64,000 nt of DNA from Streptomyces typhae (GCF_009755605.1 NZ_WPNZ01000002.1:482184-546183), one strand, 5' to 3'; shown: positions 22,997-31,637, counted from the first letter of the stretch. The notes: a model not told the origin generated them from the sequence alone. Made by a program: numbers and translations.

Positions 22997-23085
22997 CGCG
23001 CTCTCCCTCCCGTCGGGTCACCGTCGGCGCTTTGGTGCTGTCCCCTTCCGGCCCCGTCGATTCTGCCACGACCACGGCGAGCCGG

Positions 23086-24549
23086 TCAGCGACGCATACG
23101 TACCAGTCCGGACACGGCACCCAGGGCGGCCGCCCCGGCGAGCGCGTAGAAGCACACCAGGAGCGCGTCCGCCGATGTATACGCCCCAGGAGCCCCCTGC
23201 GACTCAATGCCACCGAGGTAAATCGCGCCGAAAGCGGCGACACCGGTGAGTTGTCCGAGCTGGGTGACGGTGGCGAGAAGTCCACTGGCGTCCGCCGCGT
23301 CCTGCTGCCCCACCGTCGCCAACGCGCGCGTGAGGGTGGGGCTGAAGCCCAGCGAGAGCCCCACGCCGCCGACGGCGAAGGCCGCGTACAGCAGCGGGCC
23401 GCCGTCGTCGCCGTCCCGCAGCAGCAACCCCACCGCGAGGGCCGACACCCCCGCCAGTGCGAACCCGGCGGGGATCAGCGCCCGTTGCAGCGCGGCGGGC
23501 CAGGTGCGCCAGGTCAGGCCGACCGCTCCGAAGACCATCGCCATCGGCGCGAACGTCAGCCCTGCGCGCAGCGCGCTGAAGCCGAGCCCGCCCTGGATGT
23601 GCAGCGACAGCACGAAGAGGAAACCGGAGTTGACCGCCATCACCGTGGCGAGCCGGAACACCGCGAGGCCCATGCCGGGCACTCGCAGGACGCGCGGCGA
23701 GATCAGCGGCGCACCGCCGCGCCGGGCGAGCCGCCCCTCGTATCCGCAGAACACCGCGAAGACCACGGCGGCGGCGCCGAACGAGATCCACGTCCACAGC
23801 GGCCAGCCCTCCTGCTCGCCGAGCACCAGCGGCACCGTGAGCGCCGACACGGCGGCACCGAGCAGCACGAGCCCCGGCAGGTCCAGGCCGCGCGCACGCC
23901 CCTGCGCACCGCTGTCGTCGCGGGGCAGCACGCGTGCGGCGAGGACGAGGAGCACCGCGCCGACCGGCACGTTCACCAGGAAGACCGGCCGCCAGCCGGT
24001 GCCGAACAGATCGGCGCTGACGAGGACGCCGCCGACGACCTGCCCCGCGGCGGCACCGGTCGCGAGCACCGCCGAGTACGCGCCGAGCGCCTTCATCCGC
24101 GCCTCACCGGTGAAGTTCCGCTGGATGAGGCTGAGCACCTGCGGGATCATGACGGCGGAGCCCGCGCCCTGGAGGAGCCGGAAGGCGATCAGCTGCCCGG
24201 TGCTCTGGCTCAGCCCGCAGGCCAGCGAGGCGGCGGTGAACACGGCGAGGCCGGCCAGGTAGACGCGGCGGTGGCCGAGCCGCTCGCCGAGACGGGCACC
24301 GGTGATCAGCAGCACGGCGTACGTGATGGTGTAGCCGGCGATGACGAGTTGCAGCCCGGCGCCGGACGCGTGCAGGTCGACGCGGATGGAGGGCGCGGCG
24401 ACATTGACGATGAACACGTCGAGCAGGGCCATGAACTGAGCGGTGAGGACGACGGCGAGCAGGCGCCCGGGGCCGTTGTCAGTGCCAGGGGCTTTACTGG
24501 ACGCAGGAGTTGGGGCGGGGGCCGCCGGGGCTGGGGTCGATGTGGTCAT
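23086..24549 (-). CDS. MFS transporter, DHA2 (14-TM) drug exporter
   Basis: A 487-aa polytopic exporter beginning MTTSTPAPAAPAPTPASSKA at ATG 24549. The first helix LLAVVLTAQFMALLDVFIVN with the Asp typical of DHA2 pumps is followed by the loop motif GARLGERLGHRRVYL and motif C-like GAAAGQVVGGVLV. Length and hydrophobic profile fit 14 TM drug/H+ antiporters. Substrate unknown. It is divergent from an MmyB-type XRE regulator with a 94-base gap containing a perfect palindrome, so it is likely repressed or activated by that regulator. Its C-terminus (VSGLVRMRR) lies 89 bases from the small zinc-ribbon gene. Confidence 0.92.
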   Translation of the reverse strand: MTTSTPAPAAPAPTPASSKAPGTDNGPGRLLAVVLTAQFMALLDVFIVNVAAPSIRVDLHASGAGLQLVIAGYTITYAVLLITGARLGERLGHRRVYLAGLAVFTAASLACGLSQSTGQLIAFRLLQGAGSAVMIPQVLSLIQRNFTGEARMKALGAYSAVLATGAAAGQVVGGVLVSADLFGTGWRPVFLVNVPVGAVLLVLAARVLPRDDSGAQGRARGLDLPGLVLLGAAVSALTVPLVLGEQEGWPLWTWISFGAAAVVFAVFCGYEGRLARRGGAPLISPRVLRVPGMGLAVFRLATVMAVNSGFLFVLSLHIQGGLGFSALRAGLTFAPMAMVFGAVGLTWRTWPAALQRALIPAGFALAGVSALAVGLLLRDGDDGGPLLYAAFAVGGVGLSLGFSPTLTRALATVGQQDAADASGLLATVTQLGQLTGVAAFGAIYLGGIESQGAPGAYTSADALLVCFYALAGAAALGAVSGLVRMRR

Positions 24550-24564
24550 GCCCCTGAGCGTGGC

Positions 24565-24587
24565 CTCACTCCGATACGGGGAGTGAG
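24565..24587. promoter_or_regulatory. Palindromic operator between MFS and XRE genes
   Basis: CTCACTCC (24565-24572) and GGAGTGAG (24580-24587) are perfect inverted repeats with a 7-base spacer, just 16 bases upstream of the MFS start and 57 bases from the regulator start. A second short repeat, TGCTG/CAGCA, lies at 24598-24614. Likely binding site of the adjacent regulator. Confidence 0.6.
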
Positions 24588-24643
24588 AGCCCGCTGATGC
24601 TGGTACTGGCAGCACCTGGCAACGGCTGGGGCAGGGGCCGAGG

Positions 24644-25672
24644 ATGGGGGACGTGACGACGATGGACATGCGGGGGATCACCGAACCGACGGCACCGGCA
24701 CCGGCACCGGCACCGATTTCAGGAATGGCCCAGGCACAGGCCCAGGCACCGGCTCAGGCGTCGCCACACGGATCAGCACCGGGCCCCACCCGCCGCCGCA
24801 CCGAGCTGGCCGCCTTCCTGCGCAGCCGGCGCGCCCGCGTCACCCCCGCCGACGTGGGCATGCCGCCCGGCCCCCGCCGCCGCACCCCGGGCCTGCGCCG
24901 CGAGGAGGTCGCCCAGCTCTCCGGCGTCGGCGTCACGTGGTACACGTGGTTGGAGCAGGGCCGCCCCATCAACGCCTCCGCCCAGGTCCTGGACGCCGTC
25001 GCGCGCACGCTGCGGCTGGACAAGGCGGAGTGCGAGCATCTGTACCAGCTGGCGCAGGTGCCGTACGTCGCGCGGCACCAGGCGGCCGCGACGGTGGTGG
25101 GCCAGGAGATCCAGGGCATCCTCGACGCCCTGGACCCGCACCCGGCGGTGGTCTACAACTCGCGGTACGACATCCTCGCCACCAACGTCGCCTACACCCA
25201 CCTCTTCTTCGTCCCGGAGGTGGCGGCGATAGGCGTGGCGAACGTGCTGTGGACGCTGTTCGTCGTGCCCGAGCCGGACTGCCCGCTGGTCTTCCGGGAC
25301 TCGGAGCTGCCGGTGATGGTGGCGACTTTGCGCGGGGCGTACGGCAGACACGTGGGCGAGCCCGCCTGGGAGGACTTCGTACGGGAACTGTCCGCGGCGA
25401 GCCCGATGTTCGCGCGGCTGTGGGCGAGCGGTGACGTGGTGCCGCCGGGCCCGCGGGTCAAGACGTTCCGGCACAAGGCGGTCGGCGAGCTGCGGATGAC
25501 GTCGGTGTCGCTGTCCATCAACGGCATGCCGGAGTGCCGCATCGTGGCGTACACACCGGACGACGAGGACACGCGGACACGAATGGAGCGGCTGCGGCAG
25601 TCGGCGGCGGCGTGCGCAGTGAACTGGGAGAAGGCCATGCGATACGAGAAAGACGCGCCACGTGAGACGTGA
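24644..25672 (+). CDS. XRE-family transcriptional regulator (MmyB-like ligand domain)
   Basis: A 342-aa regulator. After an Ala/Pro/Gln-rich N-terminal tail (PAPAPAP, AQAQAQAPAQA), residues about 50-125 form an XRE helix-turn-helix with the characteristic TPGLRREEVAQLSGVGVTWY and LEQGRPINAS. Residues about 140-320 are the MmyB-like domain (NSRYDILATNVAYTHLF) that binds a fatty-acid-like ligand in known members. It diverges from the DHA2 exporter and presumably controls it through the palindrome at 24565-24587. ATG 24644 is used; ATG 24662 is possible. No repeats disturb the DNA-binding region. Confidence 0.88.
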   Translation: MGDVTTMDMRGITEPTAPAPAPAPISGMAQAQAQAPAQASPHGSAPGPTRRRTELAAFLRSRRARVTPADVGMPPGPRRRTPGLRREEVAQLSGVGVTWYTWLEQGRPINASAQVLDAVARTLRLDKAECEHLYQLAQVPYVARHQAAATVVGQEIQGILDALDPHPAVVYNSRYDILATNVAYTHLFFVPEVAAIGVANVLWTLFVVPEPDCPLVFRDSELPVMVATLRGAYGRHVGEPAWEDFVRELSAASPMFARLWASGDVVPPGPRVKTFRHKAVGELRMTSVSLSINGMPECRIVAYTPDDEDTRTRMERLRQSAAACAVNWEKAMRYEKDAPRET

Positions 25673-25693
25673 GGCGCGGGAAAGGGAGGGAAC

Positions 25694-25725
25694 AAAAAGT
25701 CCCGCCCCCTGGAAGGGGACGGGAC
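25694..25725 (-). terminator. Terminator of second tRNA-Ala
   Basis: GTCCCGCCCC (25699-25708) pairs with GGGGACGGGAC (about 25715-25725) with one bulge and is followed on the minus strand by TTTTT (25698-25694). Confidence 0.8.
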
Positions 25726-25733
25726 CGGGATTG

Positions 25734-25806
25734 TGGAGCTAAGGAGAATTGAACTCCTGACCTCCTGCATGCCATGCAGGCGCTCTACCAACTGAGCTAT
25801 AGCCCC
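25734..25806 (-). tRNA. tRNA-Ala (GGC anticodon), second copy
   Basis: Identical over all 73 bases to the tRNA at 21116-21188, including acceptor, D, anticodon and T arms and the lack of encoded CCA. Its flanks differ from those of the first copy just outside the gene. The next gene is a histidine phosphatase. Confidence 0.97.
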
Positions 25807-25947
25807 TCGTCCCACGCGGCGGAGCCGCACGGTGTTTCGTCCCGCTCGGCGGGGCGAACAAGAAGAACTTTAGCCTGCGACCTGCCCGAATGCGAAATCG
25901 CCTCCGGGAGGGCGGCGGGAGGGGGCGACGACGGGCCCGGTCGCCCG

Positions 25948-26589
25948 CTAGTCGTCGTCGCCGAGCACCGGCTCCGGCAGCGTGCCGGCGTTGTGCTCGA
26001 GCAGGCGCCAGCCGCGTGCGCCCTGGCCGAGGACGGACCAGCAGCAGTTGGAGAGCCCGCCGAGGCCCTCCCAGTGGTGCGGCTCCAGGCCGAGGAGGCG
26101 GCCGATGGTCGTGCGGATCGTGCCGCCGTGGCTGGCCACGACGAGGGTGCCGTTGTCGGGCAGCTTCTCGGCGTGCGCGAGGACGACGGGAGCGGCCCGG
26201 TCGGCGACCTCGGTCTCCAGCTCACCGCCGCCGCGGCGCACCGGCTCGCCGCGCTTCCAGGCGGCGTACTGCTCGCCGTGCGTGGCGATGATCTCGTCGT
26301 GGGTGAGGCCCTGCCAGGCCCCGGCGTACGTCTCGCGCAGGCCCTCGTCGTGGGTGACGTCCAGGCCCGTGATCGCGGCCAGCTCGGCGGCCGTGGCGGC
26401 GGCCCGCTTCAGGTCGGACGCGACGATCGCGTCCGGCTTCAGCGAGGCGAGCAGCCGGGCGGCGCGCCGGGCCTGGGCGACGCCCGTGTCGGTCAGCTCG
26501 ATGTCCGTGGTGCCCTGGAAGCGCCGCTCCAGGTTCCAGGCGGTCTGGCCGTGGCGCCACAGGATGATGCGGCAGCCGCGGTTGTTCAC
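25948..26589 (-). CDS. Histidine phosphatase family protein (phosphoglycerate-mutase-like)
   Basis: A 213-aa enzyme with the phospho-histidine motif WRHGQTAWN near residue 11 (His13), the proton donor in LRETYAGAWQG near 84, and the second His in VVASHGGTI near 154. These give a complete active site. The family includes cofactor-dependent mutases and broad phosphatases; the small size and the location favour a phosphatase. GTG at 26589 overlaps the rsfS stop (GTGA), so translation is coupled to RsfS. Substrate not predictable from sequence. Confidence 0.88.
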   Translation of the reverse strand: MNNRGCRIILWRHGQTAWNLERRFQGTTDIELTDTGVAQARRAARLLASLKPDAIVASDLKRAAATAAELAAITGLDVTHDEGLRETYAGAWQGLTHDEIIATHGEQYAAWKRGEPVRRGGGELETEVADRAAPVVLAHAEKLPDNGTLVVASHGGTIRTTIGRLLGLEPHHWEGLGGLSNCCWSVLGQGARGWRLLEHNAGTLPEPVLGDDD

Positions 26590-27044
26590 CGCAGCTCACC
26601 GCCGAGATCGCGCAGTACTCCGGCCTCCTCGGCCGCCTGCTGACGCTCGGCGTACTCGGCGCCCTTGCCACGGGTGGCCTTGGCGTCCTCCGGCAGGGCG
26701 ATCTCGGGGCAGTCCTTCCACAGGCGCTCGAGGGCGTAGAACACCCGCTCCTCGCTGTGCTGGACGTGCACCACGATGTCGACGTAGTCGAGCAGGACCC
26801 AGCGGGCCTCGCGGTCGCCCTCGCGGCGCACCGGCTTGGCGCCGAGCTCCTTGTTCAGGCGTTCCTCGATCTCGTCGACGATCGACTTGACCTGGCGGTC
26901 GTTGGGTGCGGAGGCGAGCAGGAAGGCGTCCGTGATCGACAGCACGTCGCTGACGTCGTACGCGATGATGTCGTGCGCGAGCTTGTCGGCGGCCGCCTGG
27001 GCGGCGACGGTGATGAGCTCGGTGGAGCGGTCCGTGGCGGTCAC
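26586..27044 (-). CDS. rsfS: Ribosome silencing factor RsfS
   Basis: RsfS/Iojap protein of 152 aa that binds L14 on the 50S subunit and blocks subunit joining in starvation. The core ELITVAAQAAADKLAHDIIA and VLLDYVDIVVHVQHSEERVFYALERLW match the family; the last 40 residues (EDAKATRGKGAEYAERQQ) are an actinobacterial extension. GTG at 27044. The gene is coupled to the phosphatase by a 4-base overlap and lies downstream of the LCP-like and nadD genes, a common nadD-rsfS linkage. The 198-base gap before it contains a repeat. Confidence 0.95.
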   Translation of the reverse strand: MTATDRSTELITVAAQAAADKLAHDIIAYDVSDVLSITDAFLLASAPNDRQVKSIVDEIEERLNKELGAKPVRREGDREARWVLLDYVDIVVHVQHSEERVFYALERLWKDCPEIALPEDAKATRGKGAEYAERQQAAEEAGVLRDLGGELR

Positions 27045-27147
27045 TAGAGAGCTTTCCTTCGATGGGCAATACCCCTCAAGGGTCTCACGGACCGCCCACG
27101 GCTCCCCAGAAGATTGTTTCGCGGTCCTTCCGGGACCCTCCCGAAGC

Positions 27148-27240
27148 CCCGGCAGGACCCCGGAAGGACCCCGGCAGGGTCTCGGAAGGACCCCGGCAGG
27201 GTCTCGGAAGGACCCGGAAGGACCCGGAAGGACCTGAAGG
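27148..27240. repeat. Purine-rich tandem repeat GGAAGGACCCCGGCAGGGTC
   Basis: A block built of CCCCGGCAGG, GGAAGGACCC and GGGTCTC words, with a 22-bp unit repeated twice almost exactly and shorter GGAAGGACCC words five times, directly after the LCP-like stop. It fills nearly the whole gap before rsfS and can fold as alternating hairpins. Confidence 0.8.
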
Positions 27241-27242
27241 AT

Positions 27243-29033
27243 TTAGTAGTCCCCGCCGAGCACCACCGACACATCCGCGTTCGGTGCCGCCTTGCCCTTG
27301 CTGACCGCGCTCGCGGGCAGGCCGAGGGTCTTGGCGACCTCCTCCGCCTCCGCCTTCTTGGCCGCGTCGGCGTAGGTGACCTGCGACGTCGCCGACGAAC
27401 CCGAGCCGGTGCCGGAGTCGACGAAGGTGTAGCCGCCGTTGACCAGGGCGATCCGGGCCTTCTGGGTGGCGTCCTTGTCGCCGGTGGCGTTCTTCACACC
27501 GACCCGTACGGCCGCGCCCTGCTCCGGACTCTTCGCCGTGCCGCCGAGGACGTCCTTGACCATGCTCGCGCCGGTCTTCTCGGACAGCGTCCCGTCCTGC
27601 TGCACGGGCATCAGCGCGGTGGCGTAGTCACCGCCCTTGGCGCGGTCGGCGAGCTTGGCGAGGAAGGTGCCGAGGTCCTTCTCCTTCAGGGACGGGTCGA
27701 GGATCTGCGCGAGCGACTGCACGGTGACGGTCGCGGCCTGCGGGTCGGACGACAGCTTGCGCAGGATGCCCTGCATGACCTGCCCGAACCGGGTGAGCTG
27801 CGCGTTCTCCGCCTCGGCGGGCGCGCGGTAGGTGGCGTACGCGACGGCCATCGGTCCGCTGAGGGTCTGCTGCTCGCCCTTCTTGACGAGCGGCGCCTCG
27901 CCCTTCTTCTTCGCCTTCGGGTCGGGGACGTCGGCGTTCGTGTCGATGTCGATGTTGCCGACGAGTTCGACGAGGTTGTTGAGGTAGGGGGTGTCCAGAC
28001 GCCAGGTGCCCTCGACATGGGTGCCGAGCGCGGTGTCGATCGCCTCGCGGGTCCCGGTCGAGCCGTCGTCCTCGACGGACTTGGCGAGCGTGGTGCCGCT
28101 GCCGTCGTCGCCCGTCATGGCGAGGGAGTTGGGCAGCAGGACGGTGGTGCCGCGCTTGGTGGTGGTGTTGTTCACCAGAAGCGCCGTGGACGTGCCGCCG
28201 CCCTTGGTGTTGTGCAGGTGCACGACGACCACGTCACGCTTCTGCGGGCCGGTGGCGGCGGCGCCGCCGGACTTCTCCTCCGACTGGCCAGGCAGGTCGC
28301 CCGCCGCCCACAGATAGCCGACGCCGCCGACGACCGCGAGCACGAGCACCACCACGAGCGCGACGACGCGGGAACGGCCGCGCCGCTTGGCCTCCTCGCG
28401 CCGCTCGGTGCGGCTCTCGGTGAACTTCAGCCAGTCGATGACGTCTTCGGACTCCTCGTCCGGTTCCTCTATGAACGAGAACTGCTCGGTCCGGTACTCG
28501 GGGGGTTCCTGGGACTCGTGGGCCTGAGGGGGCTGTTGGGGCTCATGTGGCGCCTGCGGCTCGTGATGCTGCTGCTTCGGCTCGTGATGCTGCGGCGCGT
28601 GCTCCTGCGCGTGATGCTGCGGTGCGTGCTGCTGCGGCGCGTGCTGCTGCTGCTGCGGAATCCAGCCGCCCTGCTCCTCCGCCGCATGCGACTGGGGCGG
28701 CACCACACCCGAGGCGTAAGGGTCAGGCCCATGTCCCTGGGCCTGCTGTGACTGGTGCTGCTGGTGCTGCTGGTGCTGCTGGTGCTGCTGCGCGGCATAC
28801 GTGTTGTCGTACCTGCCGTACGAGTCGTACGAGTCATACGAGTCGTACGAAGGCTGCGCCTGCGGAGGAACCTGGTGCTGCCGCACCAGCTGGTACACCG
28901 GCTGCCCGTACTCGTCGTACCCGACGACCTCGTACTGGTCCGCCGCGTCGCCCGCGTACGGGGCCGCGTCACCCGCGTACTGACCCGCATACGGGTCCTG
29001 GCCCGCATAAGGGTCGTACTGTCGGTCGTTCAC
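27243..29033 (-). CDS. LCP-fold / LytR_C protein with degenerate active site
   Basis: A 596-aa membrane protein. Residues 1-185 are low complexity: Tyr/Gly/Asp repeats (YDSYDSYDSYGRYD), then Gln/His repeats (QHQQHQQHQQHQ, APQQHAPQHH). One TM helix (RVVALVVVLVLAVVGGVGY) lies near 232-250. The extracellular part has an LCP-like domain (about 260-440) in which the canonical catalytic Arg and Asp are missing: the SIPRD-type motif is LLPNS, and YVRxR reads YATYR. A LytR_C domain ends it (RVGVKNATG ... ADVSVVLGG). LCP enzymes attach glycopolymers to peptidoglycan; this one may be a non-catalytic partner. S. coelicolor has a comparable gene in its spore-wall region. GTG 29033; 16 bases after nadD. 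Confidence 0.8.
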   Translation of the reverse strand: MNDRQYDPYAGQDPYAGQYAGDAAPYAGDAADQYEVVGYDEYGQPVYQLVRQHQVPPQAQPSYDSYDSYDSYGRYDNTYAAQQHQQHQQHQQHQSQQAQGHGPDPYASGVVPPQSHAAEEQGGWIPQQQQHAPQQHAPQHHAQEHAPQHHEPKQQHHEPQAPHEPQQPPQAHESQEPPEYRTEQFSFIEEPDEESEDVIDWLKFTESRTERREEAKRRGRSRVVALVVVLVLAVVGGVGYLWAAGDLPGQSEEKSGGAAATGPQKRDVVVVHLHNTKGGGTSTALLVNNTTTKRGTTVLLPNSLAMTGDDGSGTTLAKSVEDDGSTGTREAIDTALGTHVEGTWRLDTPYLNNLVELVGNIDIDTNADVPDPKAKKKGEAPLVKKGEQQTLSGPMAVAYATYRAPAEAENAQLTRFGQVMQGILRKLSSDPQAATVTVQSLAQILDPSLKEKDLGTFLAKLADRAKGGDYATALMPVQQDGTLSEKTGASMVKDVLGGTAKSPEQGAAVRVGVKNATGDKDATQKARIALVNGGYTFVDSGTGSGSSATSQVTYADAAKKAEAEEVAKTLGLPASAVSKGKAAPNADVSVVLGGDY

Positions 29034-29049
29034 CGGTGCCCCTCTCGGC

Positions 29050-29685
29050 TCACTCGCCGCGGTACAGCTCGCGCTTGTCGATATAACGCACCACGCCGTC
29101 CGGCACCAGATACCAGACGGGATCCCCGCCCGCGACCCGCGCGCGGCAGTCCGTGGACGAGATGGCGAGGGCGGGCACCTCCACCAGCGAGACCCCGCCC
29201 TCGGGCAGGCCGGGGTCGGCCAGCGTGTGGCCGGGCCGGGTGACGCCGATGAAGTGGGCCAGCGAGAACAGCTCTTCGGTGTCCCGCCAGGTGAGGATCT
29301 GGCCGAGCGCGTCGGCGCCCGTGATGAAGAAGAGGTCCGTCTCGGGGTTGAGGCGGCGCAGATCGCGCAGAGTGTCCGTGGTGTAGGTGGGGCCGCCGCG
29401 GTCGATGTCGATGCGGCTGACCGAGAACTGCGGGTTCTCGGCGGTCGCGATGACCGTCATCAGATAGCGGTCCTCGGCCGGCGAGACCTTCTTGTCGCTC
29501 TTCTGCCACGGCTGCCCGGTCGGCACGAACACGACCTCGTCGAGGTGGAACTGGGCGGCGACCTCACTGGCCGCCACCAGGTGTCCGTGGTGGATCGGGT
29601 CGAACGTTCCGCCCATGACGCCGAGGCGGCGCTTGGCGGCGCTCGCCGGTCCCGCGCCCGGGCCGCCCTGAGGGCCGGTCGGCAT
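29050..29685 (-). CDS. nadD: Nicotinate-nucleotide adenylyltransferase
   Basis: NadD converts nicotinate mononucleotide and ATP to deamido-NAD. The nucleotidyltransferase motif [12 protein letters not shown] lies near residue 25 and the second signature [13 protein letters not shown] near 180, both intact. I choose ATG 29685 ([10 protein letters not shown], 211 aa) because GGGAG is eight bases upstream; ATGs at 29700 and 29712 would add 5-9 residues. Length fits the family. It leads the group nadD, LCP-like gene, rsfS and phosphatase on one strand. Confidence 0.93.
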   Translation of the reverse strand: MPTGPQGGPGAGPASAAKRRLGVMGGTFDPIHHGHLVAASEVAAQFHLDEVVFVPTGQPWQKSDKKVSPAEDRYLMTVIATAENPQFSVSRIDIDRGGPTYTTDTLRDLRRLNPETDLFFITGADALGQILTWRDTEELFSLAHFIGVTRPGHTLADPGLPEGGVSLVEVPALAISSTDCRARVAGGDPVWYLVPDGVVRYIDKRELYRGE

Positions 29686-29813
29686 GTCCTGCTCTCCCAT
29701 GCGTGCAGACACTACCGGCCCGGCGAGCGGGTCCTGCCGTCAGCCGTCCGGGCCCGCGGCCGGGCCGTCAGCCGTCCCTGCCCGCGGCCGACCGGCAGGC
29801 CGGGCCCCGGGGC

Positions 29814-29981
29814 TCAGCGGTCGCGGTTGAAGCGGGTGGTGATCCACAGCAGCAGGAGCAGCGCGAGCAGGGCGCCGCCACCGGTGACGTAGGGGCTGAG
29901 GCTTTCGTGGCCGCCGCCGTGCTCGCCGCCCTCGGAGGCGAGGGAGACCAGCTGGGCGGCGGCGTTGCTGTGGAGGCTCAT
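29814..29981 (-). CDS. 55-aa single-TM protein of unknown function
   Basis: A short frame at 29981-29814 begins MSLHSNAAAQLVSLASEGGE; residues about 32-47 (GGALLALLLLLWITTRF) form one TM helix, and the end is basic (NRDR). The N-terminus is short with Gly/His (GGEHGGGHES). No signal peptide. Size, topology and G/C-bias of codons suggest a real small membrane protein; S. coelicolor, from memory, has a short gene at the same place beside nadD. Function unknown. Confidence 0.7.
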   Translation of the reverse strand: MSLHSNAAAQLVSLASEGGEHGGGHESLSPYVTGGGALLALLLLLWITTRFNRDR

Positions 29982-30121
29982 CGTCAGCAGGACCTATCCG
30001 GTGTGTGGGATCGGGATAAAGACTCGGGGCCATCGTATGCGGGCACCCGGGCGGCGATCACGCCGACTCCACCGTTGCGGTACGGGACGCGGGCCCGCGC
30101 CGGCGCCCGTTCCGCCCGCGA

Positions 30122-30403
30122 TCAGCTCTCGCGGCTGTCCGACGACCCGCCACTCGGCGTACGGCTGTCCGACAACCCGCCACTCGGCGTACGGTCCGCC
30201 ACGCCGTCCGGGGAACCGTCCGCACCCGCCGGCGCGTCCTTACGCTCGTTCCCCTGCCGGTACCCGCGCAACAGCAGCCAGGCCACCAGGACGCAGCCCA
30301 CCACCATCACGATCAGCACGACGCGTAGCAGGTTGCCCGGACCCTGCTTGCCCGCGGCGTGGGCGGCGAGGGTGAGGGCTTCGGCTGCGGAGATGTGCTC
30401 CAT
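30122..30403 (-). CDS. 93-aa single-TM protein of unknown function
   Basis: MEHISAAEALTLAAHAAG starts at ATG 30403. Residues about 26-46 form one TM helix (LLRVVLIVMVVGCVLVAWLLL) and the C-terminal tail is hydrophilic, ending in a short duplication (DSRTPSGG then SDSR), copied at the DNA level at about 30128-30190. It follows, in the same direction, two genes away from nadD, with another small TM protein between. No family recognised. Confidence 0.7.
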   Translation of the reverse strand: MEHISAAEALTLAAHAAGKQGPGNLLRVVLIVMVVGCVLVAWLLLRGYRQGNERKDAPAGADGSPDGVADRTPSGGLSDSRTPSGGSSDSRES

Positions 30404-30503
30404 GGCGGATGACTCCTTCTGTGTGCTGCCTCGCCACGGTATCTCCGCCTAGGCTGGGGTTCGTCTCGGGGGCACAGATCGGACACGACATGGGGGATGC
30501 GGC

Positions 30504-31637
30504 ATGACCGACGGCAACCACAACGGCGCGGGGCACGGGCAGGAGAACGTGCCCGGCAGGCAGCGCAGGCGCTTCCCCGGCATCTCGTCCCGGGCGTACG
30601 AGCACCCCGCGGACCGCTCGGCCCTGGTGGCCCTGCGCAAACTCACCGGCTTCGACACGGTCTTCAAGGCCCTCAGCGGGCTGCTGCCCGAGCGCAGCCT
30701 GCGGCTGCTGTTCCTCTCGGACTCGGTACGCGTATCCGACGCCCAGTTCGCCCACCTGAACACCATGCTCCGGGACGCCTGCTACATCCTGGACCTGGAG
30801 AAGGTCCCGGCGATGTACGTCCAGCAGGACCCGAAGCCCAACGCCATGTGCATCGGTCTCGACGAGCCGATCATCGTCGTCACGACCGGCCTGGTGGAGC
30901 TCCTCGACGAGGAGGAGATGCGGGCGGTCGTCGGCCACGAGGTGGGCCACGCCCTCTCGGGCCACTCCGTGTACCGCACGATCCTGCTGTTCCTGACGAA
31001 CCTCGCCCTGAAGGTGGCGTGGATCCCGCTCGGCAATGTCGCGATCATGGCGATCGTGACCGCGCTGCGCGAGTGGTTCCGCAAGTCCGAGCTGTCCGCG
31101 GACCGCGCGGGCCTGCTGGTGGGCCAGGACCTGCAGGCGTCCATGCGCGGCCTGATGAAGATCGCCGGTGGCAACCACCTGCACGAGATGAACGTGGACG
31201 CGTTCCTGGAGCAGGCCGAGGAGTACGAGGCGGGCGGCGACCTGCGCGACTCCGTCCTGAAGATCCTGAACGTGCTGCCGCGCTCGCACCCCTTCACCAC
31301 CGTGCGCGCCGCCGAGCTGAAGAAGTGGGCCGCGACCCGCGACTACCAGCGCATCATGGACGGTCACTACCCGCGCCGCGACGAGGATTCGGACACCTCG
31401 GTCACCGACTCCTTCCGGCAGTCCGCGTCGTCGTACGCGGAGGACGTGCGCACCAGCAAGGACCCGCTGATGAAGCTGGTCTCGGACATCGCGGGCGGCG
31501 CGGGCGACCTGGGCGGCAAGCTGCGCGGGAAGTTCACCGGGCAGCCGGGCAACGGCGGTGGCGCACCCGGAGGACCGGGAGGGCCGGGAGGACCGGGCGA
31601 CACCCCTTCGGACCGCCCCACCGACGGCAACGAGTAG
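30504..31637 (+). CDS. M48 family zinc metallopeptidase
   Basis: A 377-aa protein with the gluzincin motif HEVGHALSGH near residue 147, the third zinc ligand Glu in SELSADRAG near residue 195, and two TM helices after the first zinc motif (TILLFLTNLALKVAWIPLGNVAIMAIV). This fits the HtpX/STE24-like M48 group that degrades membrane proteins. The C-terminal 40 residues are Gly/Pro-rich (GGPGGPGGPGD). ATG 30504, downstream of a 100-base gap. It converges on an unknown membrane gene, with a short shared hairpin at the ends. Confidence 0.9.
   Translation: MTDGNHNGAGHGQENVPGRQRRRFPGISSRAYEHPADRSALVALRKLTGFDTVFKALSGLLPERSLRLLFLSDSVRVSDAQFAHLNTMLRDACYILDLEKVPAMYVQQDPKPNAMCIGLDEPIIVVTTGLVELLDEEEMRAVVGHEVGHALSGHSVYRTILLFLTNLALKVAWIPLGNVAIMAIVTALREWFRKSELSADRAGLLVGQDLQASMRGLMKIAGGNHLHEMNVDAFLEQAEEYEAGGDLRDSVLKILNVLPRSHPFTTVRAAELKKWAATRDYQRIMDGHYPRRDEDSDTSVTDSFRQSASSYAEDVRTSKDPLMKLVSDIAGGAGDLGGKLRGKFTGQPGNGGGAPGGPGGPGGPGDTPSDRPTDGNE

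Noticed and set aside
21116..25806. Integrative element using tRNA-Ala as attachment site
   Set aside because: No integrase, excisionase or replication gene lies between the tRNA genes, and both tRNA copies are complete rather than one being a 3' fragment.
28547..29086. Ala/Arg-rich plus-strand frame opposite the LCP-like N-terminus
   Set aside because: Antisense to Gln/His repeats; composition alone keeps it open.
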